A DNA stretch of 64,000 bases, taken from the NCBI GenBank assembly GCA_964575895.1, contig CAZNTE010000003.1, positions 1-64,000 of the forward strand, in the 5' to 3' direction. The notes beneath the pieces are model-generated. The model made no database searches, was not told the origin of the DNA, and saw only the letters and a program-made list of their open reading frames with translations. Source of the stretch: Gudongella sp964575895. Lineage in GTDB: Bacteria; Bacillota; Clostridia; Tissierellales; Tissierellaceae. The position numbers were made by a program, and so were the translations under genes. Below, piece after piece: positions 34,715 through 42,976 of this stretch (position 1 is the stretch's first letter; each line of letters opens with the position of its first letter).

Positions 34715-35710
34715 CTATTTAAATATTAATATACTTCCATCTTCATCCATCTCTAAATCTGCTTTTAAAACTTCTTCTGCAAATGATAAGGGTACAAAAG
34801 TCCTGCTGTTTACAATAATTGGTTCCATCTCTAACTTAATCAACATTCTAGCGTAGCTATAATTGTTCTCGCCAATTGTCAAGTAGGTCCAGTGTATTCC
34901 ATTTAGTAACTCCACACCTCTTTTTTCTTCATGCCATGTTACTTTAAAACCTAGCTCTTCAGCTACATATCTAAGTGGAATCAGTTTGATATTATTTCTT
35001 TCAATAATCATATCTTCACTAAGCTTAACTTCCCTATAGTCTAATTGTTCATCCTCTAGTACATAGATTTTTTCTGGCCTTGTTTGCGCAGGTATACTTT
35101 TAGTTGAAACATCATAGAATACTACTAAGTCCTTATTTTCTAGATCCCCTAGGTAGTTATTACCCTTTCTATCTAGAATTATTGTTTCATCTTCTAGGAT
35201 TAGCTTTAGAAAATTGTCAAAGCTAACCAGTTCTTCATCGAACCTTTCAACATAAACAAATCCATTAGCTCCTTCCTCATGAACAAGGACTACATCTGGT
35301 CCTAATAGAGGTGGATAGCTTAAAGCCATTACTGTGTCCTTATGGTATATCACTGAAACTTCCATTCCAACTTCAAGCTTAGTCTTATCCATAGTATCCT
35401 TTGTCTTGTCATTTAATAAAAGAACATCCTCATTTATATATGCCCACAGCACATCTAAACCTTCCGTTACTTCTCTTCTAACTAGAATCCTTAAATTCTC
35501 ACTGTCATCTACTTCTTCAATTATCCCCTTAAAAGTGATATATTGAAAAGATTTTTCATCCTCAAGCTTAATAGGTTCTGAAATTGGCACTATATTCATC
35601 TCCTCATCTGGTGCTTCTACTAACTGAACTTCCGCCAGTGAAGCAATAGGTGATAAACTAATCATTAAAACTGCAAGTACTAAAGCGATTTTACTCTTTT
35701 TTTTGATCAT
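34715..35710 (-). CDS. secreted protein with copper amine oxidase N-terminal-like (stalk) domain
   Basis: 331 residues. A signal peptide spans about 1-26. A middle beta-rich region is not recognised. The C-terminal pair of beta-strand-rich repeats (about 235-331) has LIPLRYVAEELGFKVTW and PIIVNSRTFVPLSFAEEVL, the typical Cu_amine_oxidN1 pattern. In Clostridia and Paenibacillus-type bacteria this domain is a non-enzymatic wall or matrix module. It is transcribed away from the aldehyde dehydrogenase gene, from a shared intergenic region. Confidence 0.85.
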   Translation of the reverse strand: MIKKKSKIALVLAVLMISLSPIASLAEVQLVEAPDEEMNIVPISEPIKLEDEKSFQYITFKGIIEEVDDSENLRILVRREVTEGLDVLWAYINEDVLLLNDKTKDTMDKTKLEVGMEVSVIYHKDTVMALSYPPLLGPDVVLVHEEGANGFVYVERFDEELVSFDNFLKLILEDETIILDRKGNNYLGDLENKDLVVFYDVSTKSIPAQTRPEKIYVLEDEQLDYREVKLSEDMIIERNNIKLIPLRYVAEELGFKVTWHEEKRGVELLNGIHWTYLTIGENNYSYARMLIKLEMEPIIVNSRTFVPLSFAEEVLKADLEMDEDGSILIFK

Positions 35711-35848
35711 TTTGCAAGCCTCCTTTTGTAATAAGTAAATTGTATCAATATTTTCATTAGTACTGGTAACATAATGATGACATTCCAGTTAAAAAATGGT
35801 TAATAATATACCCTTAAGTGGTATATATGGTCTAAGGAGGTTGTGAAA

Positions 35849-37252
35849 ATGAATTTTGATAAACTATATATTAATGGAGAATGGGTTGACCCCATATCCA
35901 AGGAAAAGATAGAAGTTGAGAACCCTGCTAACAAGGAAATCTTTGGCAGTGTCCCTGCAGCTGGTGAAGAAGACGTAAATAGAGCTGTGGCTGCAGCAAA
36001 GGAAGCCTTTAAAACCTGGCAGTTTTCCACAATAGAAGAAAGAAAACAATTGCTGAATAATCTTATCCCCCAACTTGAAAAAAGAGTTGATCAAATGGCA
36101 GAAATTATATCCAAGGAACTTGGTTGTGGCATAAAGTTTGCTAAGTCTATGCATGTTCTACCCTACATCAAGGATGTTAGAGACTATTTAGCTATGGTTG
36201 ATAACTATCCATTTGAGGAGAAATTTGATGAGTATATAGTTAGAAGGGAGCCTATTGGAATAGTAGGAGCAATAACACCATGGAACTATCCCCTAGGACA
36301 GATTATGAAAAAACTATCCCCTTCCATCTTAGGTGGAAATGCTATGGTCCTAAAACCCAGTCAAAAAACTCCTCTAGTTGCTTTTCTACTAGCAGAAGCT
36401 ATCCATGAAGCAGGTTTCCCAAAGGGAATCTTCAACCTAGTTTCAGGTAGAGGAAAGGAAGTTGGTAATGTACTGGCAACCCACAAGGATGTTAACTTAA
36501 TTACCTTTACTGGCTCCACTGATGGTGGTCTTGATGTTGCAAGACTGGCTATAGATGATTTTAAGAGACTATCTCTTGAATTAGGTGGTAAATCCCCTGC
36601 TATTATATTAAAGAGTGCTGATTACAAGATTGCACTAAAGAAGACTTTGGATAAGGTTTACTTCAATACAGGTCAATCTTGTAGTGCCTATAGTAGATTG
36701 TTTGTTCCAAGGGATGAAAAAGAAAAAATTGAGGATATGATCCTTGAGATGACCAAGGAATATAAGTTTGGAGATCCTAGTGATCCAGAAGTACTAATTG
36801 GACCTGTGGCAAATAAGAAGCAGTTTGACAAGGTTAAATACTATATAGAAAGAGGGATTCAAGAAGGTGCTAAACTATTGATAGGTGAAGTCCCAACTGA
36901 ATCTCATGGTTACTACATTGGACCTACTGTCTTTACTGATGTGGACAATAAGATGGAGATCGCTCAGAATGAGATCTTTGGTCCTGTACTATGTGTAATC
37001 CCCTATGATGATGTGGATCAGGCTATAGAAATGGCAAATGACACTGTTTATGGATTATCCGGTGGAGTCTTTGGCCAGTGGGAAGAAGCTTATGAAGTTG
37101 CCAAGAGACTAAGAACAGGTACTCTTGTAATGAACAATGGTAACCAACTTCATAGAGCACCCTTTGGTGGCTTCAAGCATTCTGGTTTTGGTAGAGAAGG
37201 CGGTAAGTTTGGTCTAGATGAATTCGTTGAAATCAAGGGTTTGTTTATCTAA
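35849..37252 (+). CDS. aldehyde dehydrogenase, NAD(P)-dependent
   Basis: 467 residues of the ALDH superfamily. It shows TPWNYPLGQ near 146, TGSTDGG near 218, catalytic Glu in LELGGKSP near 245 and catalytic Cys in NTGQSCSAYSR near 278. The ending NNGNQLHRAPFGGFKHSGFGREGG is standard. It oxidises an aldehyde to the acid. I start at ATG 35849, eight bases after AAGGAGG. The GTG at 35843 is too close to that site. It stands alone between surface genes, and its aldehyde is not known. Confidence 0.92.
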   Translation: MNFDKLYINGEWVDPISKEKIEVENPANKEIFGSVPAAGEEDVNRAVAAAKEAFKTWQFSTIEERKQLLNNLIPQLEKRVDQMAEIISKELGCGIKFAKSMHVLPYIKDVRDYLAMVDNYPFEEKFDEYIVRREPIGIVGAITPWNYPLGQIMKKLSPSILGGNAMVLKPSQKTPLVAFLLAEAIHEAGFPKGIFNLVSGRGKEVGNVLATHKDVNLITFTGSTDGGLDVARLAIDDFKRLSLELGGKSPAIILKSADYKIALKKTLDKVYFNTGQSCSAYSRLFVPRDEKEKIEDMILEMTKEYKFGDPSDPEVLIGPVANKKQFDKVKYYIERGIQEGAKLLIGEVPTESHGYYIGPTVFTDVDNKMEIAQNEIFGPVLCVIPYDDVDQAIEMANDTVYGLSGGVFGQWEEAYEVAKRLRTGTLVMNNGNQLHRAPFGGFKHSGFGREGGKFGLDEFVEIKGLFI

Positions 37253-37321
37253 GCTAAAAAGCTATTGATTAATATTAAGTTACAATAATAATTAACTCCT
37301 TCATGTTTGTAAGAAAAAGGA

Positions 37322-37358
37322 TAATGGTATTGGATTAAACCCAATACCATTATTTTTT
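37322..37358 (+). terminator. terminator of the aldehyde dehydrogenase gene
   Basis: TAATGGTATTGG and CCAATACCATTA are followed by TTTTTTTC. The minus strand lacks a long T-run, so it mainly serves the plus-strand gene. Confidence 0.85.
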
Positions 37359-37364
37359 TCTTAA

Positions 37365-38003
37365 CTATAGTCCTAGTTCCTTATTTATTAGTATTATTAT
37401 AATTCTTTCCCTGGGGTATGATTTTTCAGTTATTAACCAACTATTACAAATCCTATCTTTACTATCACAATCCATACACTCTCCTGTTTTTTGACAAGGA
37501 GTTTTTAAAGTAGGATGATTTATGGCATTTTGAGGGGCTGCTATTTTTCTAACTCTTTCCATTGCTTCATCTAGTCCTGAAACTATTTTATTCACTCCCA
37601 CAAAAATTACAACCCTTCTTGGTCCAAAGGCCATGCCTCCTATACGATTTCCCACCATATCAAGATTTACCAGTTGACCTTTATCTGTTATAGCGTTGGT
37701 TCCTGTCAGAAATAGATCCACACTAAGTGCTTTCTTTCTATTATGTATCTGCTCCCTCCAACTTAGATCATTTCCAAATGTCTCAATAAATTCAATATCC
37801 TTATCTTTAAGATCATCTAATATATTTAGACCCCTTAAAGTCAGTGAATCCCCATAGGATACTGATTTAGGTTTTACTTCTTCATAAAGTTCTTTCCAGA
37901 AGATTTCTTCTGCCTCTCTTTCATCTTCCGCTAAGAGTACTCTAAATCCATTTTTATTTAATTCATTAATGGTTTTATCTAAAATACTTTGATCTGGTAA
38001 CAT
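37365..38003 (-). CDS. LUD domain protein (LutC/YkgG family)
   Basis: 212 residues of the LUD (lactate utilisation) superfamily. YGDSLTLRGLNIL near 49 and the central LFLTGTNAITDKGQLVNLDMVGNR near 108 are typical, followed by GPRRVVIFVGVNKIV. The C-terminal cysteines CQKTGECMDCDSKDRIC (about 170-185) suggest a metal or Fe-S site in this stand-alone Clostridial subgroup. The better-known LutABC members oxidise lactate, but no lutA or lutB is near, so its role is unknown. Confidence 0.85.
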   Translation of the reverse strand: MLPDQSILDKTINELNKNGFRVLLAEDEREAEEIFWKELYEEVKPKSVSYGDSLTLRGLNILDDLKDKDIEFIETFGNDLSWREQIHNRKKALSVDLFLTGTNAITDKGQLVNLDMVGNRIGGMAFGPRRVVIFVGVNKIVSGLDEAMERVRKIAAPQNAINHPTLKTPCQKTGECMDCDSKDRICNSWLITEKSYPRERIIIILINKELGL

Positions 38004-38094
38004 GGCTTTTCTCCTTATGATTTTATGAATGTAACCTTAATATAATAACCTACCCCATGCTATATTATATTAAATAAAGGGGAAGTAATAAACA

Positions 38095-38141
38095 AGTAAA
38101 AATCCCAGATTTGAAATATTACTTTCTTAATCTGGGATATG
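38095..38141 (-). terminator. terminator of the MscS gene
   Basis: ATCCCAGATT and AATCTGGGAT form the stem on the minus strand and TTTTTACTTG follows, a few bases past the stop. Confidence 0.7.
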
Positions 38142-38145
38142 ATTA

Positions 38146-38940
38146 TTATTTCTCCATGTGAATATCCATTTGTGGATATGGGATGGAAATATTTTCTTTA
38201 TCAAATCTTCTCTTAACTTCTTCAATTACATCAAACATTACAGTGAAGTAATCTGAAGAAGAGACCCAAGCTCTTACTGTGAAACCAACTGCACTATCAC
38301 CGTGCTCTGACATTCTTACAAAAGGCTCTGGATCCTTAAGTATTAATGGATGGTTCATAACAATATCCTTGAGAACATCTTTGACCTTATCCTGGTCATT
38401 TTCATAGCCAACACCAAACTTCCAATCAACTCTTCTTGTTTCTTTAATTGAGTAATTAACTATTGATGAGTTGGAAAGTGTACCGTTTGGTATAAATATT
38501 ACCTTATTATCTGGTGTGGTCAAAGTAGTTGTAAGTATGTTTATGGCCTCAACTGATCCACTATGACCTCCTCCCTCAACAAAATCTCCAACTTTAAAAG
38601 GTCTGAATATTAATAGCAAGATTCCTCCCGCAAAATTTGATAATGAACCTTGGAATGCTAAACCTATAGCAAATCCTGCAGCAGCTATTACAGCTACAAA
38701 TGATGTAGTATCAATTCCCAGTATACTAATAACTGAAAGTACTAATAAAATTTTCAAGATGGCACTTGCTAATGATAGCAAAAATGGTTTAAGTGTAGTG
38801 TCTAGCTTTGATTTATCTATTTGTTTTGCTAGAATTTGAGTAATTTTTTTGATGATAAATAATCCCACAAGTAGAACCACTAAAGCTAAAGCTAGACTTC
38901 TTACAAATGGTAAAACCATTGTATTAAATATATCTGTCAT
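38146..38940 (-). CDS. mscS: small-conductance mechanosensitive channel (MscS family)
   Basis: About 264 residues. Three membrane helices (about 8-30, 50-72 and 76-105) precede the MscS pore and beta domain: AAAGFAIGLAFQGSLSNFAGGILLLIFRPF-type pore helix, FKVGDFVE, then VINIL-type beta strands and a C-terminal cage domain with VRAWVSSSDYF. It releases solutes on hypo-osmotic shock. I start at ATG 38940, after GAGGAGGG. The TTG at 38955 would put that site inside the coding region. Confidence 0.92.
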   Translation of the reverse strand: MTDIFNTMVLPFVRSLALALVVLLVGLFIIKKITQILAKQIDKSKLDTTLKPFLLSLASAILKILLVLSVISILGIDTTSFVAVIAAAGFAIGLAFQGSLSNFAGGILLLIFRPFKVGDFVEGGGHSGSVEAINILTTTLTTPDNKVIFIPNGTLSNSSIVNYSIKETRRVDWKFGVGYENDQDKVKDVLKDIVMNHPLILKDPEPFVRMSEHGDSAVGFTVRAWVSSSDYFTVMFDVIEEVKRRFDKENISIPYPQMDIHMEK

Positions 38941-39116
38941 TCTATCCCTCCTCAAGTTCTTTTATACCCCGTCTTCCATAAAATACCCAAAAAAATTATT
39001 ACCTTTGATCCTAGGCTTTACATACAGTATAACTCTTAACCTAATTGTAATATCTTTATCAATATCTTTAAGGTATAATACTAGTATAGGTATGAATAAG
39101 GTAAAGGAGTGATTCT

Positions 39117-42107
39117 ATGAAAAGGATATTGTCTTTAACTTTGGCAGTTATAATGCTATTTAGTCTTGTTTCTCCAGTTATGGCAGCCACAGAATATGAG
39201 GCAGCAGGTAAAAGATTAGAAGCATTAGGAATTTACAAGGGTGACGAAAACGGGAACCTGATGTTAGATAAAAATCTTAGAAGACAAGACATGGTAGTAT
39301 TATTATCAAGACTGTTTGGCGAAGAAGATTATGCAAGTACATTTGTAACTGCAGCAGAAGCAGCTGCTTTTATAAACCGAGGGATTTTTAGTGATTTAGA
39401 ACTAAATCCAGGTCACTTGTACTATACCCCATACCTGGTTTGGTCAAGAACCAATAACCTTATTCAAGGTAAAGCCAACGGTGAATTTGGTATGGATGAA
39501 GATGTAACCGTGCAACAATTTCAAACTGTTTTACTAAGAGCACTAGGTTATACCGAAGAAGCTAAGAACTGGGAAGGCGTCCCTGCCCTTGCTCTTCAAT
39601 TAGGTATTATGAGAGGATTAAATGTATCTGCAACATCCGCTCCAACTCGTGGTATGATTGCTCTAATGATAGAAAACACCCTTGGTATACAGCTAAAGAA
39701 CTCTCTTGATTCTTTAGCTGTTAAACTAGGTTTAAATCCTTTAGCTATTACAGATACTGTTTTAGTTTCAAATGATAAGGTTACCTTTAAAGGAAGAGTA
39801 AGTAATGTTGAAGAGTTGAATATACTAATTAGATCAAAGACTAATACAAGCGATGTAATCGATCTTGATGTTACACTAGATGATGATGGAAGTTTTGAGT
39901 TTATAGTTGATGAATTGGCTATTGGAAACTATGATTTTAGATATTATACTGATACACAATCATCAGCATATAAAAGTTTTGTAATTACAAATGTTAAATT
40001 TGCAGTTAAAGATGTTTTCGCAGAAAACTTAAGAGAAGTTAGGATTGAATTTAATAAGGCTGTTAATACATCAGTAGCATCTCAAATATTGAATTATACA
40101 ACTGATGCAGGAAGTATAAACAGAGTTAATTATGCCGATAGCAACAAAACAATAATACTTGTTCTTGATGGTATTATGACTGATGAATCAGAATATACCT
40201 TATCAGCTAAGGGAATAAAATCAGTAGAGGGAGAAAGTATTGATGTAAATGAAGTGTTTGGTGTAAGCGATACTAAACCACCTGTTGTTGTAACAGGAGG
40301 AATCGAGGTATTAGGTAAAAAAGGTATAAGGATTACTCTTTCTGAACCAATCAAACCAATTGCTAGCATGGATAACTTCCAATTAAACGTTTCTTCTTCA
40401 CTATCAAATCCAGTAGTAAACTACAATACAATAACACTTAGTTATTCACCATCAACATCATTCTTAGCTCCTGGTAACTATTCAATTACAATAAAGGACT
40501 TGGAAGACTACGCTGGAAACAAGATGAATATTTCCTACTGGCCATTTGTTGTTGCAAATGATACAACTGCACCAGTGGTTGAAAGTATAGCAGGTATCAC
40601 AGAGGAAATTACAATTACATTCAGTGAAAAACTTGATCCCATATCCGGATTTAGAGAGAATGTTTATTGGATGGATGGTGTATCAAAAAAATACTCAGAC
40701 AAAATTGTTATAGTTGATAATAAAGCCATAGCAACCTTTACTACACATCCTGTGCCACAAGTTGAAACCCCAATCTATATTCAAGGAATGACAGATTACT
40801 ATGGTAATGAAATGTCACAAAGAGCTGTCAAGGTAACTCCTACTGTTGATACTACAAAGCCTGAAGTAGTTGGTGCCTACCTATCAAGTGATGGAAAGAG
40901 CTTAGTTGTAAACTACAATAAGAATGTAGTTGGTAATGACAAGGCAAATTATTCCATAATAGATTCTGCTGGTAGAACTGCTTCCATCGCTTCCATTGCA
41001 GGAAGTGGATCAGAGTATATAGTTAATTTAAATGCAGCACTTCCAATGGGTAACACCATTGTTACAATCTCAGGAGTTAAAGATAGAAACGGTTTACAGA
41101 TTAATACTTTCACATCCACTTATCAGATGAAGGATGTAATTCAACCTAGACTGTTGAATTATTCTGGATATGGTAACCTAATTCAATTGGAATTTTCTAA
41201 GCCAATGGATAGAGATAGTATAACTGATTTAAATAATTATATTATGACATTTAATAACACTGAAAGGTATTTAGTTACAGGCACTCTCTTCACTTTCAGT
41301 GAACTAGATAAGGTTGTTACAATAACACTTCCTACCAATATTGAAGGTAGAGCAACTATGATTGGAGCAGAAAACAATCTTACTGAATTAAATATAGTAA
41401 GAGTTAAAGATACATCCGGAAACTTTACTACACCATTAATCTTAGATCTTAATTTTGATGCAGCATCATCTGGTAAGGCTAAAGTGGTTCAATATGATTC
41501 AAGATATGGTAATTATGAAGCTGTTCTAACAGAACCTGGTATAGTTAGAGTGAAGTTTAATATGCCAATCATAAAGGCACAAGCTAGTGATTTTGATGTT
41601 ATGGGAAGAAAGATAACCAATGTTATAGCTGATGGTAGTAATGTGGTTACAATTAGATTTGAAGATACAGCTAACACAACCGTGGTCTATGGTGGAGGAG
41701 TTGTAACTCAGAATAATAAGATTGAAACTACAATAGGTACTGGGGCAGAAGTTGGAATATTTAAGATTAAGGATATGGCTAGTCCTACCTTGTTAATAAA
41801 TGAAGGATTCATAAGTGGAAATTCCATCGAAGTATTCTTTACAGAAGAATTGGAAGTAGATGGTTCAAGTCTATATAGAAGAGACTTAATAGTTACTAGA
41901 TTATCCGATGGTCACGTTTTAACAACTGATGAGTATACAACTAGTATTAAATCAACTAGTAGATCCGTTCTTGTTATAACAATTCCTAATAGACCATCAC
42001 CATCTAGATACTCCATAAGAGTAGTAGATGAGCCAATCTATATCAGAGATAAGGCTGAAAACTTTGTAATTCCGGGATTACAACTAAATACTAACTTAGC
42101 ATTTTAA
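39117..42107 (+). CDS. S-layer-type surface protein with SLH-like and Ig-like domains
   Basis: 996 residues. A signal peptide covers about 1-24. SLH-like repeats (about 25-195) read LEALGIYKGDENGNLMLDKNLRRQDMVVLLSRLF-like, then YTPYLVWSRTNNLIQGKANGEFGMDE, and GIMRGLNV. A long tail of repeated Ig-like domains of the SbsC/Big_5 kind follows (repeats such as REVRIEFNKAVNT, GIRITLSEPI, ITITFSEKLDP, SLVVNYNKNVVGN and LIQLEFSKPMD). There is no LPXTG, so wall attachment would be through the N-terminus. Its first 200 residues resemble the protein at 46262, so the two are related S-layer components. GGAGTG precedes the start, and a TATAAT is at about 39075. Confidence 0.9.
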   Translation: MKRILSLTLAVIMLFSLVSPVMAATEYEAAGKRLEALGIYKGDENGNLMLDKNLRRQDMVVLLSRLFGEEDYASTFVTAAEAAAFINRGIFSDLELNPGHLYYTPYLVWSRTNNLIQGKANGEFGMDEDVTVQQFQTVLLRALGYTEEAKNWEGVPALALQLGIMRGLNVSATSAPTRGMIALMIENTLGIQLKNSLDSLAVKLGLNPLAITDTVLVSNDKVTFKGRVSNVEELNILIRSKTNTSDVIDLDVTLDDDGSFEFIVDELAIGNYDFRYYTDTQSSAYKSFVITNVKFAVKDVFAENLREVRIEFNKAVNTSVASQILNYTTDAGSINRVNYADSNKTIILVLDGIMTDESEYTLSAKGIKSVEGESIDVNEVFGVSDTKPPVVVTGGIEVLGKKGIRITLSEPIKPIASMDNFQLNVSSSLSNPVVNYNTITLSYSPSTSFLAPGNYSITIKDLEDYAGNKMNISYWPFVVANDTTAPVVESIAGITEEITITFSEKLDPISGFRENVYWMDGVSKKYSDKIVIVDNKAIATFTTHPVPQVETPIYIQGMTDYYGNEMSQRAVKVTPTVDTTKPEVVGAYLSSDGKSLVVNYNKNVVGNDKANYSIIDSAGRTASIASIAGSGSEYIVNLNAALPMGNTIVTISGVKDRNGLQINTFTSTYQMKDVIQPRLLNYSGYGNLIQLEFSKPMDRDSITDLNNYIMTFNNTERYLVTGTLFTFSELDKVVTITLPTNIEGRATMIGAENNLTELNIVRVKDTSGNFTTPLILDLNFDAASSGKAKVVQYDSRYGNYEAVLTEPGIVRVKFNMPIIKAQASDFDVMGRKITNVIADGSNVVTIRFEDTANTTVVYGGGVVTQNNKIETTIGTGAEVGIFKIKDMASPTLLINEGFISGNSIEVFFTEELEVDGSSLYRRDLIVTRLSDGHVLTTDEYTTSIKSTSRSVLVITIPNRPSPSRYSIRVVDEPIYIRDKAENFVIPGLQLNTNLAF

Positions 42108-42111
42108 ATTA

Positions 42112-42138
42112 AATGGGTAGAATTTCTACCCATTTTTT
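42112..42138 (+). terminator. terminator of the 996-residue surface protein gene
   Basis: AATGGGTAG and CTACCCATT with loop AATTT are followed by TTTTT. It reaches the stop codon of the convergent YvrJ gene. Confidence 0.8.
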
Positions 42139-42274
42139 ATTTTGCTATAGCCTGGGCTAATTCTGTGATACTCTTTGTTAGCTCATTTAGCTTTCCTTCT
42201 ATCCTTACTAATAAGTAAATAGATATGACTATGGGAAATCCTAAATTGGCTATACTTGAATAAATATCATCCAT
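42137..42274 (-). CDS. yvrJ: YvrJ family protein
   Basis: A 45-residue protein, MDDIYSSIANLGFPIVISIY at the start, then LLVRIEGKLNELTKSITELA. It has one membrane helix followed by an amphipathic helix, which is the YvrJ pattern. ATG 42274 is preferred because GGAGG (42281-42285) lies six bases before it, while the ATG at 42280 abuts that site. It follows DUF1659 and DUF2922 genes on the same strand, the usual neighbours of yvrJ in Firmicutes. Function is unknown. Confidence 0.85.
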   Translation of the reverse strand: MDDIYSSIANLGFPIVISIYLLVRIEGKLNELTKSITELAQAIAK

Positions 42275-42286
42275 AAACATCCTCCC

Positions 42287-42330
42287 TAAAAAAGGGTAGG
42301 TAGATATTATTGAGTTAATCTACCTACCCT
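42287..42330 (-). terminator. terminator/attenuator between DUF2922 and yvrJ
   Basis: AGGGTAGGTAGAT and ATCTACCTACCCT form a 13-bp perfect stem followed on the minus strand by TTTTTT and then at once by the yvrJ ribosome site. Read-through would be needed to express yvrJ from the upstream promoter. Confidence 0.85.
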
Positions 42331-42348
42331 TTTATTTAATTATCTATA

Positions 42349-42567
42349 TTAAATTTCCATCTCAGTTACCGTTGTTGATACGACTCTTGCTCCAGCAACC
42401 TCTATTAGATTACCATTCTTTGATTGAAATACTCCTGCAGTAATAATGTCTCCCATAACTCCTGTAACTTCTGCTTCAGTTAAGTCAACTCTAGGATCAT
42501 CCAAGCTTATCCTAAAATTCTTATTCAATGCATCTAAAAAATCCATTTCTAACTTAGTCTTAACCAC
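42349..42567 (-). CDS. DUF2922 family protein
   Basis: A 72-residue cytoplasmic protein, LEMDFLDALNKNFRISLDDP then VTGVMGDIITAGVFQSKNG, matching the DUF2922 pattern. It lies 34 bases after the DUF1659 gene with its own AGGAGG. The trio DUF1659-DUF2922-YvrJ is commonly conserved in Bacilli and Clostridia, but its role is not known. Confidence 0.85.
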   Translation of the reverse strand: MVKTKLEMDFLDALNKNFRISLDDPRVDLTEAEVTGVMGDIITAGVFQSKNGNLIEVAGARVVSTTVTEMEI

Positions 42568-42601
42568 CTAATCACCTCCTCATTATTAAAATAATTTTTT
42601 C

Positions 42602-42823
42602 TTAAACTGTTCTGATTATTGTCTCTTCTACTTTCTTCACTTGAAGTAGTGCTTTGTTCTGAAGGGTTGATAGTGCTTCTCCACAAAGATGAATGCTATC
42701 ATCTAGGGCATCAAATTTAATGTTGTTATATGTCTTATTAACAACCTTTTGCTTACCATCAACAGTTCCTCCATCAAGTTCAAGCTTTAGTGCTCTTTTA
42801 CCGATTACTGTTTCTATTGCCAT
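42602..42823 (-). CDS. DUF1659 family protein
   Basis: A 73-residue protein starting AIETVIGKRALKLELDGG with TYNNIKFDALDDSIHLCGEA, the DUF1659 pattern. It is the first gene of the trio with DUF2922 and yvrJ, preceded by AGGAGG. It is divergent from the O-antigen-ligase-like gene, so the two promoters share 42824-42976. No function is established. Confidence 0.85.
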   Translation of the reverse strand: MAIETVIGKRALKLELDGGTVDGKQKVVNKTYNNIKFDALDDSIHLCGEALSTLQNKALLQVKKVEETIIRTV

Positions 42824-42976
42824 TGTCTCACCTCCTTATACTTATATATAGTAATTAGAGGTAAAATGTACCAATGGAAATTTAAAATAATATAAATCTC
42901 TTATTTAGAAACTGAATATATATAATTGTTGTGGATTATATTGGAAATCAGAATAAGTTAGTTTGGAGGGAATAAT

